Assembly: GCA_035578155.1 (NCBI GenBank)
Contig: JAPWDM010000017.1
Span: 706,001-770,000 of the forward strand
Length of the DNA: 64,000 nucleotides
Reading direction: 5' to 3'
Source of the DNA: Brachynemurus nebulosus
Lineage: Eukaryota; Arthropoda; Insecta; Neuroptera; Myrmeleontidae
Shown: piece after piece, positions 1 to 12,007 of the stretch
Position numbering within the stretch: the first letter of the stretch is position 1
Layout: every line of letters begins with the position of its first letter
Made by a program: the position numbers and the translations under genes
The notes under the pieces: generated by a model
Database searches by the model: none
What the model was told of the DNA's origin: nothing
What the model saw: the letters and a program-made list of their open reading frames with translations, nothing else

Positions 1-542
1 GGGACAAATCGAAAAAGTTATTCATGAACTTATATGTAAATATTAATAATTCTCAATAGGGAATATACATGTTTTTCATTTATTTCAAAAGTAGTTTAAG
101 CCTAATTCAAAAAATCATAAAAATATAAGTACAATTTGCATCTTTATTTCAGAAAAATAAAAAATTATTTTTAATTTTACATTATCATTATTTAAACCAC
201 CATTTGACGCGCTGACGTCACTTGTAAATATTCAAATAAGAAGGCTATTGCCTCCCAGGCCAGCAGCATTGTTATATAATTCGTTCTGTAGATAGCACTG
301 TTTCGGATAATATCAAAAAACCAATCGTTTATTATTTTCCACTGCTTTCCACATCTGGCAATATTTTAATTTGTTTAACAAATAAAATTTAGCAAATATG
401 TATATTAAATAGTTAATAAATTTAATAATTATTATTAATTAATTTTCAATTTAATTTTTTAAGACCATTTCGTTTTACAAATTTTTTCAAAAATTAACAT
501 TAATAAATATTTTTCTTTTATTTATTCCAAAGCAGCTCTTTT
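1..542. other. AT-rich intergenic sequence
   Basis: I see no coding potential, RNA gene or repeat terminus here. A TGACGTCA palindrome occurs near 213, but nothing shows that it is used. Confidence 0.5.
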
Positions 543-666
543 TAGCGAATTTCCAAAACTGGAAATTCAGCTTTTACGCCAGGTGTCATGGTGCGACCTA
601 AGCCCGGGACCATATCAGAAATATGTTTTGAGGTCCCTAGAATACGAAAATGATATTCACTAAAAT

Positions 667-670
<4 letters not shown>

Positions 671-726
<56 letters not shown>
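671..726. repeat. (TA)n microsatellite
   Basis: Pure TA dinucleotide tract inside the Helentron-like element. Apparent Ile-Tyr ORFs over it are artefacts of the repeat. Confidence 0.95.
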
Positions 727-730
<4 letters not shown>

Positions 731-3195
731 CCGCGCGATAACTCTCGAACGAAACGTTTAATGCTTATGAAATTTTGTGTGCGAATTCGATTTTCCAAAT
801 CGTTGGATGAGTTCGTTAGCCAGACACGTCGGATGCCCAGAAGTAGGTTTTCCGGGCGTTTTTTGTCAACAAAATGAGTTTTTTGCCAGAATTAAGCAAT
901 TTTTCAAATTTTTTTTTACACCAAGCGATAGTAAAAGGTAAAATGCATAAAAAATGTTTTTATACCGTTGCTCTAAATTGTTTACTTTTCGAGAAAAACT
1001 AGGAAATATGTCGTTCTCCATTTCACTCGCACTCGCATTCTTTTTTTTTCTGTCTCATTTTTTACGAGCTAAATTCGAAAAAAACCGCTTTTTAAGTAGC
1101 GTGTCATGATTTTTTTAATCCAATTTAACGATTCGGCTATATTCTTTTTCTTTGTCAGTTAAATGTTTTTATAATGTATCTCTATTCCATTTTTTTTTTT
1201 AGATAAAAAATCATGGCGCAGTTTTTTATGTGATATGATCAGAATTTAGATGATGTTTACACCTTCCTAAAATTAATAAGAGCTTGCTACAATCGCATAA
1301 AAATTACGTTAAATCATATTCAAACAATAATATTTTTACGTAATTTTCTATCCAAATGACAATACTACGTTATAATTATATGTATAAACCCATCATTTTA
1401 GTGGTAAATAAATTTGCACATTCAGTTTTTTTTTTCTTTTGACAACAAAACAAATAATTTTAAATTTTGACAAGTTGTATCATACATTTTTGAAAATATT
1501 AAATATTTTAAGGCAAAAATGTATTAAAGATCTGAAATTTGTTTAACAAAAACCATACATCTGCTCGTTTTACCTTAAAAATCTCGGAAAATAGAATATT
1601 TTTCAATAATTAACTCAGAAAAAGCATATATGAGGTAATTTTCATGATATTTTTTTGAAAATTTCAAAATAGTAGGGTTACAATGTTTTTTTTTTTTTAA
1701 TTATTTTGTAGAATTTGGTAAACACACATCGTAAAAAGTACTCGCCTTGAAAAAATCAAACAAGTATTTAAAAAAAAAATACTATTTCTTAAAGAAAATA
1801 TTAAAATTATGTACAAATGCCGTCCTGACCAACTGATATATTGGAACCGATTTTGAGCAGCTGGATTTACTACAGGCAAAAGCTCATAGTGAATACACAC
1901 ATTTTTTAACATCCTTTTGAATTTTGTAATTCAATCATTACAAATAAAATCTAAATAAAAAAAATCTATATGACCTGTTTTTTCTCAATTTTCTAGCATC
2001 AAATCTAACGATAATTAACTAGCGGGTGATTGTTTGAAATTATCTATCCATTTGAAAATTGGGATCCAGTGATGTTGTACATTGGCACTACAAAAGTGTG
2101 GGTGAAAAATTTCATTTTCACTTTTACTGAAATTATGTCATAAATTCATATTTTCAGAATTTATTCATTTGACAGAAAAATTCTAAATTATTAAAAAAGC
2201 CAAATAATTAACAACAATTAAAATAAAAAAAAAAACAGAAAACATTTATTTATATTTGCATTTTTATAAAAACATGTAGGTATTATATTTTATATGCACT
2301 TTAACTAAAATGTCAAATTTCACACGTTGTTAATTTTCAATTTCACTCATAATATGCTTAAAAATCAAAACTTAAAGTTTATAACATTCACAATCCGTGT
2401 AGAGTGTCCATACGTCTTGGTTTTCCCGGATTTGTCACGGTTCTAGCTCCGTTGCTCCGGTGTCCCGACAGACTTTGTCAAGACGTCGGTCGATTTGTTT
2501 CGGTTTTTCAAACTACTAATTTTTTATTTTCATCATCTAATAAGTACACAATTTTTCATTTTAAATAATGAATAGTTCAGTATCATATTAAAAGATCAAC
2601 AGTAGATTCATTTACAACCAAACCTAAAAATATTTAAAAAAAATTAATTACTAATTAAATTTTCCAAGTTTTTTCGATTTTACCTTAAACACGAACTTCC
2701 AAAAAAACATTTTCTTTTCTTAACTTTCCATCATATATGTATCTACATAAATAAATTGTAATATTATTTTGCTTGCTTTTATGATACTGAAGGTACTGAA
2801 GTTCCTGAACAATTAAAAATTAAAATGACTGGAATTTTATTCGAACTTTTAAATAAAGTAGTTAACTAACGCGCTAGATAGATAGCGCCACAATACAGAA
2901 ATTGCCAACATTTAAATGTTCATGTTTTAATACATTAATACAAAATAAAATTGTCTAAGAAGCTCACTTTCATAAGAAATTTTATAAAAATTTAAAAAAT
3001 ATATATTTCCTAGAACAGGGGGCGATTTATTTTAAAAAAAAATTAATATTTTAAATAAAGAGCCATTAATAGGTAATCTATACATATAATACAAATGTAA
3101 CGAGACCGTTTCTGTATAGGGAATATTTTTTAAAAATTGTGCAGATACTGTAAATAGTTATCGATGTAGATATCAAAACGGCGATTTTTAAAATT

Positions 3196-3198
<3 letters not shown>

Positions 3199-3232
<34 letters not shown>

Positions 3233-3690
3233 TCGTCTGTTCACGCATCACACAAAAACTACTGGATGGATTTTAATGAAATTTGGTGTGCCGACAACTT
3301 ATTACCCGGATCAACATCTAAGATACTTTCTACTTCGAGAAAATGTCTCATTCCCACGGGAAAATGGAAAAACCATGTTGAGCATGTGCATACAGTACGC
3401 AAAAACTATTGAACGGATTTTGATGCAATTTGGTGTGGTGATAACTTATTACCTGAGTCAGCATCTCAGATACTTTTTATTTCGGGAAAGTGGCTCATTC
3501 CCACAGGAAAATAAAAAAACTTTTTGAGCATGTGCACATATTACGCGAAAACTATTGAACGGATTTTTATGAAATCTGGTGTAGTGATAACTTATTACCT
3601 GCGTCAACATTTAGGATACTTTTTATTACGGGAAAATATTTCCTTCCTTCAGGAAAATTCAAAAATTATTTTGCTTATGTGCATGTATAC
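3199..3690 (+). repeat. (GTCT)n tract followed by three ~145-bp tandem repeats
   Basis: A GTCT microsatellite is followed by three diverged units of about 145 bp. Each opens with an AAAACTA-TGGA(T/C)GGATTTT-like phrase and contains ACTTATTACC and a TTCC(A/T)-rich phrase. The same block recurs at 4700-5190 and 36740-37230. The small ORFs across it follow the repeat period and are not supported as genes. Confidence 0.75.
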
Positions 3691-4188
3691 TTAAAACTAT
3701 TGTTCTATGCGAATGCTTTATAATTACTATACTTATATACTTGTCATTTATTAAATTAAATTTACCATAATACAAAATTTCTGGAGACTAACTCTATTTT
3801 AGATTAATTTAGAAATTTCGAAAATTTAAGTGCCTATATATCCGAAAAATTCATTTTGGATGAAACTTGTTATATTTATAGGATAGATACTAGTTTGGGA
3901 TGCAAATATAATAAAACAATATGTAAAACGTTGGAAGTCCAAAAATTTTGTATGAGTTCTCCAATCAGACACGTCCAATTCCAAAAAACTCAAAAAAATG
4001 AGTTTTTTGCAAACAATTTGCCAAAATTTAAAAGTTTTTCCAATTTTTTTTACATTGTGGTAAAGAACCAAGAAAATCACAGAAAATACATTTTGAACCA
4101 TTATTCTAGGTAAGCGGGTTTTCGAAAAAAAGTAACTTTTATGATTGGAAATTCGCTATGTTATGCAGATGCTGCGACAGGGGTATTT

Positions 4189-4619
4189 AATACTTCCTTA
4201 ACATTATCCTGTGTACTGGAAAAAGAAAATATCTTTATCTAATGTAGGTATATTTTTTTATTAAACTGAACTGTCATCTTTAATTATTCATTTTGAGGTT
4301 ACTTTATGTGCTGGAAAAAAAAGAGTATTTGTATATTTAAAGTTTGTGAAGCTTTAAAGAAATATCTGTATTAAATATCTGCACCCGATACATGTTACTG
4401 TCCTATCCTGTGGGTACAGACTACAGAATCGTAGTAACAAAAACGCCACAGCGTTTGCTATGGCGTATAAAAATGAGTACATTAGGCGGCTTTTGTCGTT
4501 TCGAGGGGCCTATTTGTACGACGAAGCGGCTTACAAGCAGCTTTCTTTTGCCTGCACTGACATCTGGTGGTGGTTTCAAAGTAACATATAATTGATAATA
4601 GAGTTTATTAAAAGAACAT
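4189..4619. other. Spacer between two Helentron-like copies
   Basis: AT-rich on the left; 4385-4600 is more balanced in composition. I see no gene or repeat family that recurs in this window. Confidence 0.4.
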
Positions 4620-5686
4620 AGGGAATATTTTTTAAAAATTGTGCAGATACTGTAAATAGTTATCGATGTAGATATCAAAACAGCGATTTTTTAAATTTTT
4701 GTCTGTCTGTCTGTCTGTCTGTCTGTTCGTCTGTTCACGCATCACACAAAAACTACTGGATGGATTTTAATGAAATTTGGTGTGCCGACAACTTATTACC
4801 CGGATCAACATCTAAGATACTTTCTACTTTCTACTTCGAGAAAATGTCTCATTCCCACGGGAAAATGGAAAAACCATGTTGAGCATGTGCATACAGTACG
4901 CAAAAACTATTGAACGGATTTTGATGCAATTTGGTGTGGTGATAACTTATTACCTGAGTCAGCATCTCAGATACTTTTTATTTCGGGAAAGTGGCTCATT
5001 CCCACAGGAAAGTAAAAAAACTTTTTGAGCATGTGCACATATTACGCGAAAACTATTGAACGGATTTTTATGAAATCTGGTGTAGTGATAACTTATTACC
5101 TGCGTCAACATTTAGGATACTTTTTATTACGGGAAAATATTTCCTTCCTTCAGGAAAATACAAAAATTATTTTGCTTATGTGCATGTATACTTAAAACTA
5201 TTGTTCTATGCGAATGCTTTATAATTACTATACTTATATACTTGTCATTTATTAAATTAAATTTACCATAATACAAAATTTCTGGAGACTAACTCTATTT
5301 TAAATTAATTTAGAAATTTCGAAAATTTAAGTGCCTATATTTCCGAGAAATTCATTTTGGATGAAACTTGTTATATTTATAGGATAGATACTAGTTTGGG
5401 ATGCAAATATAATAAAACAATAAAACGTTGGAAGTCCAAAAATTTTGTATGAGTTCTCCAGTCAGACACGTCCAATTCCAAAAACCTCAAAAAAATGAGT
5501 TTTTTGCAAACAATTTGCCAAAATTTAAAAGTTTTTCCAATTTTTTTTACATTGTGGTAAAGAACCAAGAAAATCACAGAAAATACATTTTGAACCATTA
5601 TTCTAGGTAAGCGGGTTTTCGAAAAAAAGTAACTTTTATGATTGGAAATTCGCTATGTTATGCAGATGCTGCGACAGGGGTATTTT
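4620..5686 (+). mobile_element. Helentron-like partial copy (right-hand 1.07 kb)
   Basis: Repeats 3117-4188 nearly base for base, starting at GGGAATATTTTTTAAAAATT and ending in the same GACAGGGGTATTTT terminus. Copy 1 differs by small indels, for example an extra TTTCTAC-type duplication near 4826 here. The left part of the element is absent. Confidence 0.65.
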
Positions 5687-6250
5687 AAAAATAATGATCA
5701 ATATTTAATATTTTCCTAGTTACCTAAATCAATTTTAAAAATATTTAATATCGATTCTAACAAGTTACTAAATATTTTTAAATATTCAAAAATTAATTCT
5801 TATTCTACTTGATATATGTTTTCGTACCAGTTACAAAGTTTATGGAGGGTATCCTATTATTTGATTTTTTATTTAAGGTAGGTAATTTACATTAATTTCG
5901 TTACGAAAACTAAAATTAATTAAACAAAAAGAACTGTCATAAGAATTTGTGACATGTACAGGGTATTTTAAAAAATGTTTCATAATTTTCTAAAAAACAT
6001 GCACATTCCCTATTAATTTCATTAATCGTAACATATATACCTACTTTGAATTATGACGACCAAAAATTCTTAAGATTTTGGTCAGCCTTGGTACGTCATT
6101 TTTCAGTTTTTTCATTTCCTGTCCCTATTAACCTGATACGCGTTCCTATTCATACAATTCATTCTGCTTGGGTTGCCTTCCCAGTGACTTCTCATTTCTG
6201 TTCTATACATCCCAATTGCTAATTTGGACAAATATATAAAATATGTATCG
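5687..6250. other. AT-rich intergenic sequence
   Basis: No gene, RNA or repeat boundary recognised. Confidence 0.4.
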
Positions 6251-6496
6251 GTAGAAAATTGGCGACGCAAAGATTACGCGAGCATTTCTGGTTTTTTAAA
6301 TTAGAAGCTGTATCAAGTAAAAATTTTTGTATACGTTTAATTGTCGATAGAAAAATGTATAATGTACTATACAAATTATGCGCGGATTACTAGATTTTAT
6401 ATCCCCAGTTAATCATATACGTATATTTTTACTTGATGCTAGTTCTAATTTTACCACCAGAGGCGCGAGTGAGAATCTTTGCGTTGCCAATTAACA
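6251..6496. mobile_element. Small MITE, family E copy 1
   Basis: Inverted ends TTGGCGACGCAAAGATT on the left and AATCTTTGCGTTGCCAA on the right, 17 bp with one mismatch. The interior is partly palindromic and non-coding. A related copy lies at 14443-14640 and shares the CACCA(C/G)-AGAGGCGCG phrase. No target duplication could be fixed by eye. Confidence 0.6.
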
Positions 6497-6683
6497 TAAT
6501 TTTACATATCTTGAATAAATACAGGATATAAGTATCTAATATCTTACCATCTTTTTAATTTTTTAAATAATTTTACCAATTTTAACATTAGTTAAATTTA
6601 TTTTATATTACATATTTATTAGTTGTAATTTATGACGAACTCAAATACAGTCGGCTTCAAGCTATAAACTAGCAACTACAGTA

Positions 6684-8034
6684 CCGTAAAACACCCTATC
6701 TTTACCTATCTTTACCTATTAAACCTAACTTTACCATACCACACTTTACGTTAAAAAAATTAAAATTTCATAGTTTATATATTCTGTAGCACTTTTTTTT
6801 AATGATGGAGATATTTCTAATAAACTACTGGTGTTATATAAGTTTTTCTGGCATTGCCAGCAGCAATTTCTTCAAATCATTGGATTTTTTTTAGTTCTTA
6901 TGGTACATTTTGGTTTTAAGCAAGTGTGCAAACTTTAGTTGGTATTTCAAAAAATATACAAGTGACATAGATAATTTCATCATATGAAAAGTTACATAAC
7001 CTCGTAAGTGTATAAAATGATTTTTACGTTTACTTATTTGCGTATTATCGAATAATTCGTTTAGGTAAAATTATAGCAAATTTGGTAAAATTAGAGTCCT
7101 TTAACAAATCCCAACTTCACCAGTCAGCGCTGCCAACAGCCAGGGTTGTCAAAAATATACGAACTGCATTATGTTTTTACACGAATTGAGATATTAAAGT
7201 AAAAAACATTGTTATAGGTTCACATATACAAAATGTCTGGTAAACATCATAAGAAGAAAATTGGTGCAAGGACATACAAAAATTGTTCTGCAGAATGTTA
7301 AATCTAGCAATTGATATGGCAAAAAGTAAACAAATTACAACATTATACACTGAAGAACAATTTGGAATTCAAAGAAGAACAATAGAGAATAAAATTGAGT
7401 ATCTTGTTTTGATTAAAAAGATTGTGATTTTGTAAGTTAGACAATTTGATTCAAATTGAACATTGATTGATTTAATAGACAATTGTTTTTGTTTTTTATT
7501 TTTGATTTTGTTACTTAGTCAGTTTATAATATCAAATATGTAACATTGTGTTTTATTTTTTTAAACAAAATTTATTTTTTTTTTTTGTTTCTGGCATTTT
7601 GTTTTATTAATTTTTACTGATTTTGTACATCCCTGGTGAAAACAGCTGTATTTGACGTTTTCATAACATAATTCTATCGCAACTAGATTTATCGTTGAAA
7701 ATTTCGAAATGACTGCGTATTATTGTTAGATATTATTTGGAATTCACAAAAAACAGTATGAACAGCAATGGTTTATTTAAAAATTTTATATCTTTTATAT
7801 TTCACTAAAAAAATATGAATTAGTAATAATATGGTAAAGTTAGGAACTCCTCGACATTTGAGCTTGTTACTGTTTGACTAGTAATTTAAGTTTCTGGAAA
7901 ATTTATTTATGAGTTAGATCAAAGTTTTTTAATAGTTTATTCTATTGAAACAGTTAAATATAACTAAATTAGTTCCGTCTTTATTTTATTCAAATTTGAA
8001 TTGAAAATTATGGTAAAGATAGGGTGTTTTATGG
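6684..8034 (+). mobile_element. pogo-like Tc1/mariner-superfamily element (intact reference copy)
   Basis: Terminal inverted repeats: CCGTAAAACACCCTATCTTT at the left, and at the right the complement with one mismatch. The element is flanked by TA on both sides (6682-6683 and 8035-8036). At 1351 bp it is too short to hold a full transposase, but it keeps a degenerate helix-turn-helix exon at 7233-7431. A second copy of this element hosts the whole 22988-57334 nest, which makes this one an empty-site reference for four insertions. Confidence 0.75.
7233..7431 (+). pseudogene. Pipsqueak/CENP-B-type HTH exon of the pogo-like element
   Basis: An ATG opens a short basic stretch (KHHKKK, then ARTYKN). 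After a one-base frame change it continues through LNLAIDMAKSKQ to EEQFGIQRRTIENKI. The last phrase resembles the recognition helix of psq/CENP-B HTH domains, in which a FGIPRxT-like phrase follows a Tyr-x(n)-Glu-Leu helix. A GTAAGT splice donor follows at 7432. The frame change means this copy is not translatable as it stands. No DDE domain is present. A second, split copy of the exon sits around 40243-40351 and 57177-57269. Confidence 0.5.
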
Positions 8035-8133
8035 TAAGTAAAAGAAATTATTAGTTTTGTTACCAGTCACTTCTGAATTCCTACGTAACTATATATACAG
8101 TGGTGTAACGATATAAAACGTTGTTCACATATA

Positions 8134-9303
8134 AGTAAGTAGATTAGTAGTTAGTAGAACAACTTAGTAAAACAACTTAGTAACTTAGTAAAACAACTTA
8201 GTAGTAAGTGGAACAGGAAAAAAATATAACAATCAATGGTATGCATAAGGTTGAGTATTGTGAGACTCTGCTCAAGTGAATATGAATATGTTGTCAGATA
8301 CATGCACCCTGATACACACAGATGTATATATGACAACATATTCATATTCACTTGAACAAAGTCTCACAGTACTCAACTTTATGCATGCAATTGAAATATT
8401 CGTTTACCTGCAATAAACATACGAGTACATACCCAATTGATATCCAAAAGTCAGTTATTACCGCCTCATAAAACATTCTTATAATAAAGCTGTTACATTA
8501 AATTTTAACAAGAAAAAAAAAAACATACACTGTTAGAAAAAAGTAAGTGGTTGAATATGTTAAACTAGTATAAATTAATATAACTAAGAATATTATATTC
8601 ATTGTTTTAAACATACAAATTGTACAGTATAGTAACTGTAAATATTATTGTGATATATGAATATAAAAAAGCCTTTTTTTCTATTTAATTTATATAAATT
8701 TTAAACATCCATAGATTTTGCCCTTTTTAGTGACATCAAAAATGATTATTAAAATGTTTGTGTTCCTTATTATTCGCATTTAAATAACCATTTTATCTTA
8801 CCATTTTAGCTTACTAATTTAAGTGTTTCTATTTTTTTTTTTTTTTTTTTGGCGTTTGTTTACGTCACATTTGATGTCGCGTCTATAGGCGGCTTGTTCA
8901 TTTAGATTTGTTTATGAATTTTTGTATTTTTAAACAATTAATTTAACATGAATATTTTTATTTTTATTTTGTTATTTATTCATTTATTTATTTCTTTAAA
9001 AAACTTACATTAAATTATTTTAATTTCACAGTTTTAGTATTACAATAAAAAATTTCTAAAATTTCATAATATTTTTTGCTGTGTATACTATAATATGTAA
9101 CTATCAAAAAAGTTTTGGAAATATTTTTAACAGTGTAGATATATCTTAACAAAATTCATATATTTATTGTTATAATACCTATTGTTATATTTTTTTCCTG
9201 TTCCACTTACTACTAAGTTGTTCTATTAAGCTACTAAGTTGTTTTACTAAGCTACTAAGTTGTTCTACTAACTACTAACTACTAATCTACTAATCTACTT
9301 ACT
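8134..9303. mobile_element. TA-flanked inverted-repeat element with subterminal AACAACTTAGTA repeats
   Basis: Ends AGTAAGTAGATTAG and CTAATCTACTTACT, flanked by TA at 8132-8133 and 9304-9305. Inside each end, AACAACTTAGTA-like units recur several times, so the arms extend over roughly 100 bp. The interior is AT-rich and non-coding apart from a separate long hairpin at 8234-8393. It looks like a non-autonomous mariner-type element. Confidence 0.6.
8234..8393. repeat. 160-bp hairpin (inverted repeat with ~70-bp arms)
   Basis: The left arm includes GAATATGAATATGTTGTCA; the right arm holds its complement, TGACAACATATTCATATTC. Both arms extend outward through TGAGACT/AGTCTCA and GAGTA/TACTC, with a loop of about 20 bp. 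Either strand of a transcript could fold into a long stem. Confidence 0.75.
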
Positions 9304-9305
9304 TA

Positions 9306-10274
9306 GGTGTGGACAACGCTTAAGCCATATAACTTATATAACCACACACGTAATAATGATCGTATTCCATTAGAAAAAATTTGGGGGGCAGGCTAGTGGA
9401 TGGACAGTAGACATATCATTTCGGACGAACGACAAACGTGCGTAATCGTCTGAATCAAATATCGCAGTTGAGTTGCCTAGTATCAAAATCTACTAATTCC
9501 ACTTTATAAAGATCGTGGGAAATCGCAAAAAACCATAACTCAGTTCAAAATTAATTTTTCGATTAAAAAATCATAATTATATCAACTAACAAGGTAAAAA
9601 AGATGATTAGTACTATTATCAAAAAACAAAATTATCGTTTTACCCCTTTTTTAATCAAAATTATTTGAATTTAGTAGGTTTTGATAGTAATATTTATATA
9701 AAGCGCGTGTTAAAACAGAAATTATAAGGGAAATTTATTTAAAAAAACTAAAAACTTGATTCAGAAATATTGAATGTATCACGGTTAGACGATACAATTT
9801 GTTTTGTAATATTGTAAACTATTTTCATTTTGTCACTTAAAATCAAAGTGCTTACTTAGTAATTCATTTACATCTACGATATCATTATTTAAAATTTTAG
9901 ATAAATACTAAAATACAAATTTTACGTGAAAACATAATTTTATACTTCGTACGTCCCGCATGTCAGTGAAAAAATTAAAATTTGAACGGTTAAAATCTAA
10001 AATATAGGTTATGTATAGGTATTTAGCAGGATTTGTAAAGTTTGTAATTTTAGCAGGATTTGAAAATTATGTTATATTTCAGTTGCAGATTTCTTTAGTA
10101 AGCAGTTATAATTACAACAAAAAATGTTAAGGGGCATATGCCTTGTTGCATTTAAAAATTAATGGCCCTAAAAAATCAAAAAATTCGAAAAGTGCATTTA
10201 GTAGATTTTGATAGTAGGCGACACAGTTGTCCGCAACCAATCTAATTCGTTAAGGTAAATTTATTTCTATGTTC
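9306..10274. other. Intergenic sequence
   Basis: AT-rich, no ORF of note. The phrase AGTAGATTTTGATAGTA recurs near 10199, as does a similar one near 9677. Nothing further is supported. Confidence 0.4.
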
Positions 10275-10282
10275 CTGCAGAC

Positions 10283-10983
10283 CAGTAGTGTTGCCAACTC
10301 TGAAATCTAGCTGATCGTGGAATTTATAAAAAAATACCGTAAATTTTCAGAAATTATGTTGTAATTTATATTTAAAATACGGTAAAATTACCTTGTTTTT
10401 TCAGTAGGAAAATAAAGGTCAAAATTGAAAAAAAAACTTATATTAATAATCTGAATCAGATAGTATAATTGCTAAGTCATCATTTTTGTACATATCGATA
10501 TTATGCTTCTGGATCATAACGTTTGTGGGATTAAAAGGTTAAAGCAAACAAATTTTGCAAACAAACGAAATTAAAACGTACTAACAATAAGTATTCATCT
10601 AAAATAAAATACGGTAGTTACCCATCGAATTCGTTCGCATAATATCTTTAAACTCATTGTACATTGTTAGAAGAATTCCCGGAGTTAACATTTTGAAAAA
10701 TGTTTAAAAAAAAAAAAAAAAAAACAGTGTTGTCATTAGAATAGGACCAAAATACCCTATTACCCTAACGAAAGTAACTAAAATTCCTGAAATTTAAAGT
10801 TAATCATAAATAATCATAAAGATATAGTAAGTATCATAATTATTTACAAGTTTTTATATTATAATATTAAGATCGTCAATATTACCGTGTTTTTTGCTAC
10901 CGTAATTGTAACCCTGCCGTAGGTAGTAGATTTATGCTGATTACCGTGTTTTCAAGGTAATTACGGTGTAGTTGGCAACACTG
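10283..10983. mobile_element. hAT-type MITE
   Basis: Ends CAGTAGTGTTGCCAACT on the left and AGTTGGCAACACTG on the right. The left end has three extra bases relative to the right (CAG-TAG-TGTTGCC against CAGTGTTGCC). An exact 8-bp duplication, CTGCAGAC, flanks it at 10275-10282 and 10984-10991. An 8-bp TSD and CAGTGTTGCC ends are typical of the hAT superfamily. There is no coding region in the 701 bp. Confidence 0.8.
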
Positions 10984-10991
10984 CTGCAGAC

Positions 10992-11831
10992 TACATATTT
11001 TAAACCCATATAAACCCAAATAAAGACAATCAATTTTCAAATAATTATTGATGTAAAAGTATTTATCTATTACTATTACATATTTTTTTATCTTTCCGAT
11101 TGAAAATAGTTATTTTATTTTATTTTTATTTTTTTTGGATAATACTTTGTGTAGGCTGAACGGTCTTTTGTATTCTTAACAGACAATACATACATATATA
11201 TTACATATATATGCATATTGATGCATGACACATAGTGGCATTATTATGAACATTAACAATATAAAATAAAAAAAAATTCTGTATTATACACAAATCGACA
11301 TTTGATAATAAAATTAAAACTTTGCAATTTTTAATCATAAAAAATTTTTTGTTTGTTTGAAAATAGAAACATTTCTAATTTATGATATTTTAATTTAATC
11401 TTTTATTTTTTTTTGCATGCAACATACATATAGGCATCTTTGTAAAAAAAGTGGTTATCTTTTAGAAATTATTTAATCGGTTACTGATACGTTCATTTGT
11501 TTTTAAAGTAAACAGAAAGAAATAGTGTTTGAATACGTTTTCTTTGAAGCAAAATAAGTAAGCAAATATTTATTATTGTTAATTATATTTAAATCTTAAC
11601 ATACATTTTAAATTTAGAGCCATTTTTATTTTCTTCCGGTATCTGTAAATAATCCCCCTCCAATTAATAATTTAAGAAAATTTAGAGAGGTCTGGGATAC
11701 ACGTGCATTATTAATACAATTTAATGACATTCGTGCAACCTTATAACTACAGATAACATTTAGAAGCTAAAATAGAAGAATTTAATATATTTTTAGATAA
11801 TACAGGATATTAGTTTAAGCGAATATAAACG
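10992..11831 (+). other. Upstream region and probable 5'UTR exon of exu
   Basis: No ORF. It should contain the exu promoter and first, non-coding exon, because a strong splice donor (G|GTAAGT) lies at 11831/11832. I could not place a TATA box or transcription start with confidence. Confidence 0.4.
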
Positions 11832-12004
11832 GTAAGTTCTTGGGTTATTTTGTGGGTGGGGCGTGCATTATACACCACATCAGTATTGTTCATAGTTTAT
11901 ATTTAATTTTACTTAAAGCCACGTGTTATTCGTTTAATTAATTTAATTAAACTCACATACCTTAATTTACTTGGACAAAAAATTATTGATTTAATTTTTT
12001 CTAG
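11832..12004 (+). other. Predicted 5'UTR intron of exu
   Basis: Begins GTAAGTTC and ends TTTTTTCTAG after a pyrimidine-rich run. The acceptor leaves GAAATG, so the start codon lies three bases into the second exon. The length is 173 bp. This is inferred from splice signals only. Confidence 0.55.
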
Positions 12005-12007
12005 GAA

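Larger units (their letters stand above)
543..4188 (+). mobile_element. Helentron-like (HINE/DINE-type) element, copy 1
   Basis: The left end starts in a T tract followed by AGCGAATTTCC. The right end reads GGAAATTCGCTA, then about 40 bp, then GACAGGGGTATTT. So the inverted repeat is terminal on the left and subterminal on the right, and a small GCAG/CTGC hairpin lies near the right end. Asymmetric subterminal repeats, insertion in T tracts and internal microsatellites are known of Helentron-associated elements; the assignment is inferred. There is no transposase or helicase ORF. The first ~375 bp match 23146-23577, and 1761-4188 matches 34900-37721 apart from about 430 bp present only in the second copy. 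That second copy was split by Polinton 1. The middle, 918-1760, has no second copy here, so its membership is assumed. Confidence 0.55.

Noticed and set aside
650..877. ORFs rich in Ile-Tyr over (TA)n tracts (also 16726, 20491, 21087, 23144, 39272, 62875)
   Set aside because: They are simple translations of TA microsatellites and adjoining repeat ends, with no conserved domain.
3197..3527. ORFs beginning with Val-Cys-Leu-Ser repeats and the following 145-bp units
   Set aside because: They follow the GTCT microsatellite and tandem repeats, and the copies at 4700 and 36800 do not keep one frame.
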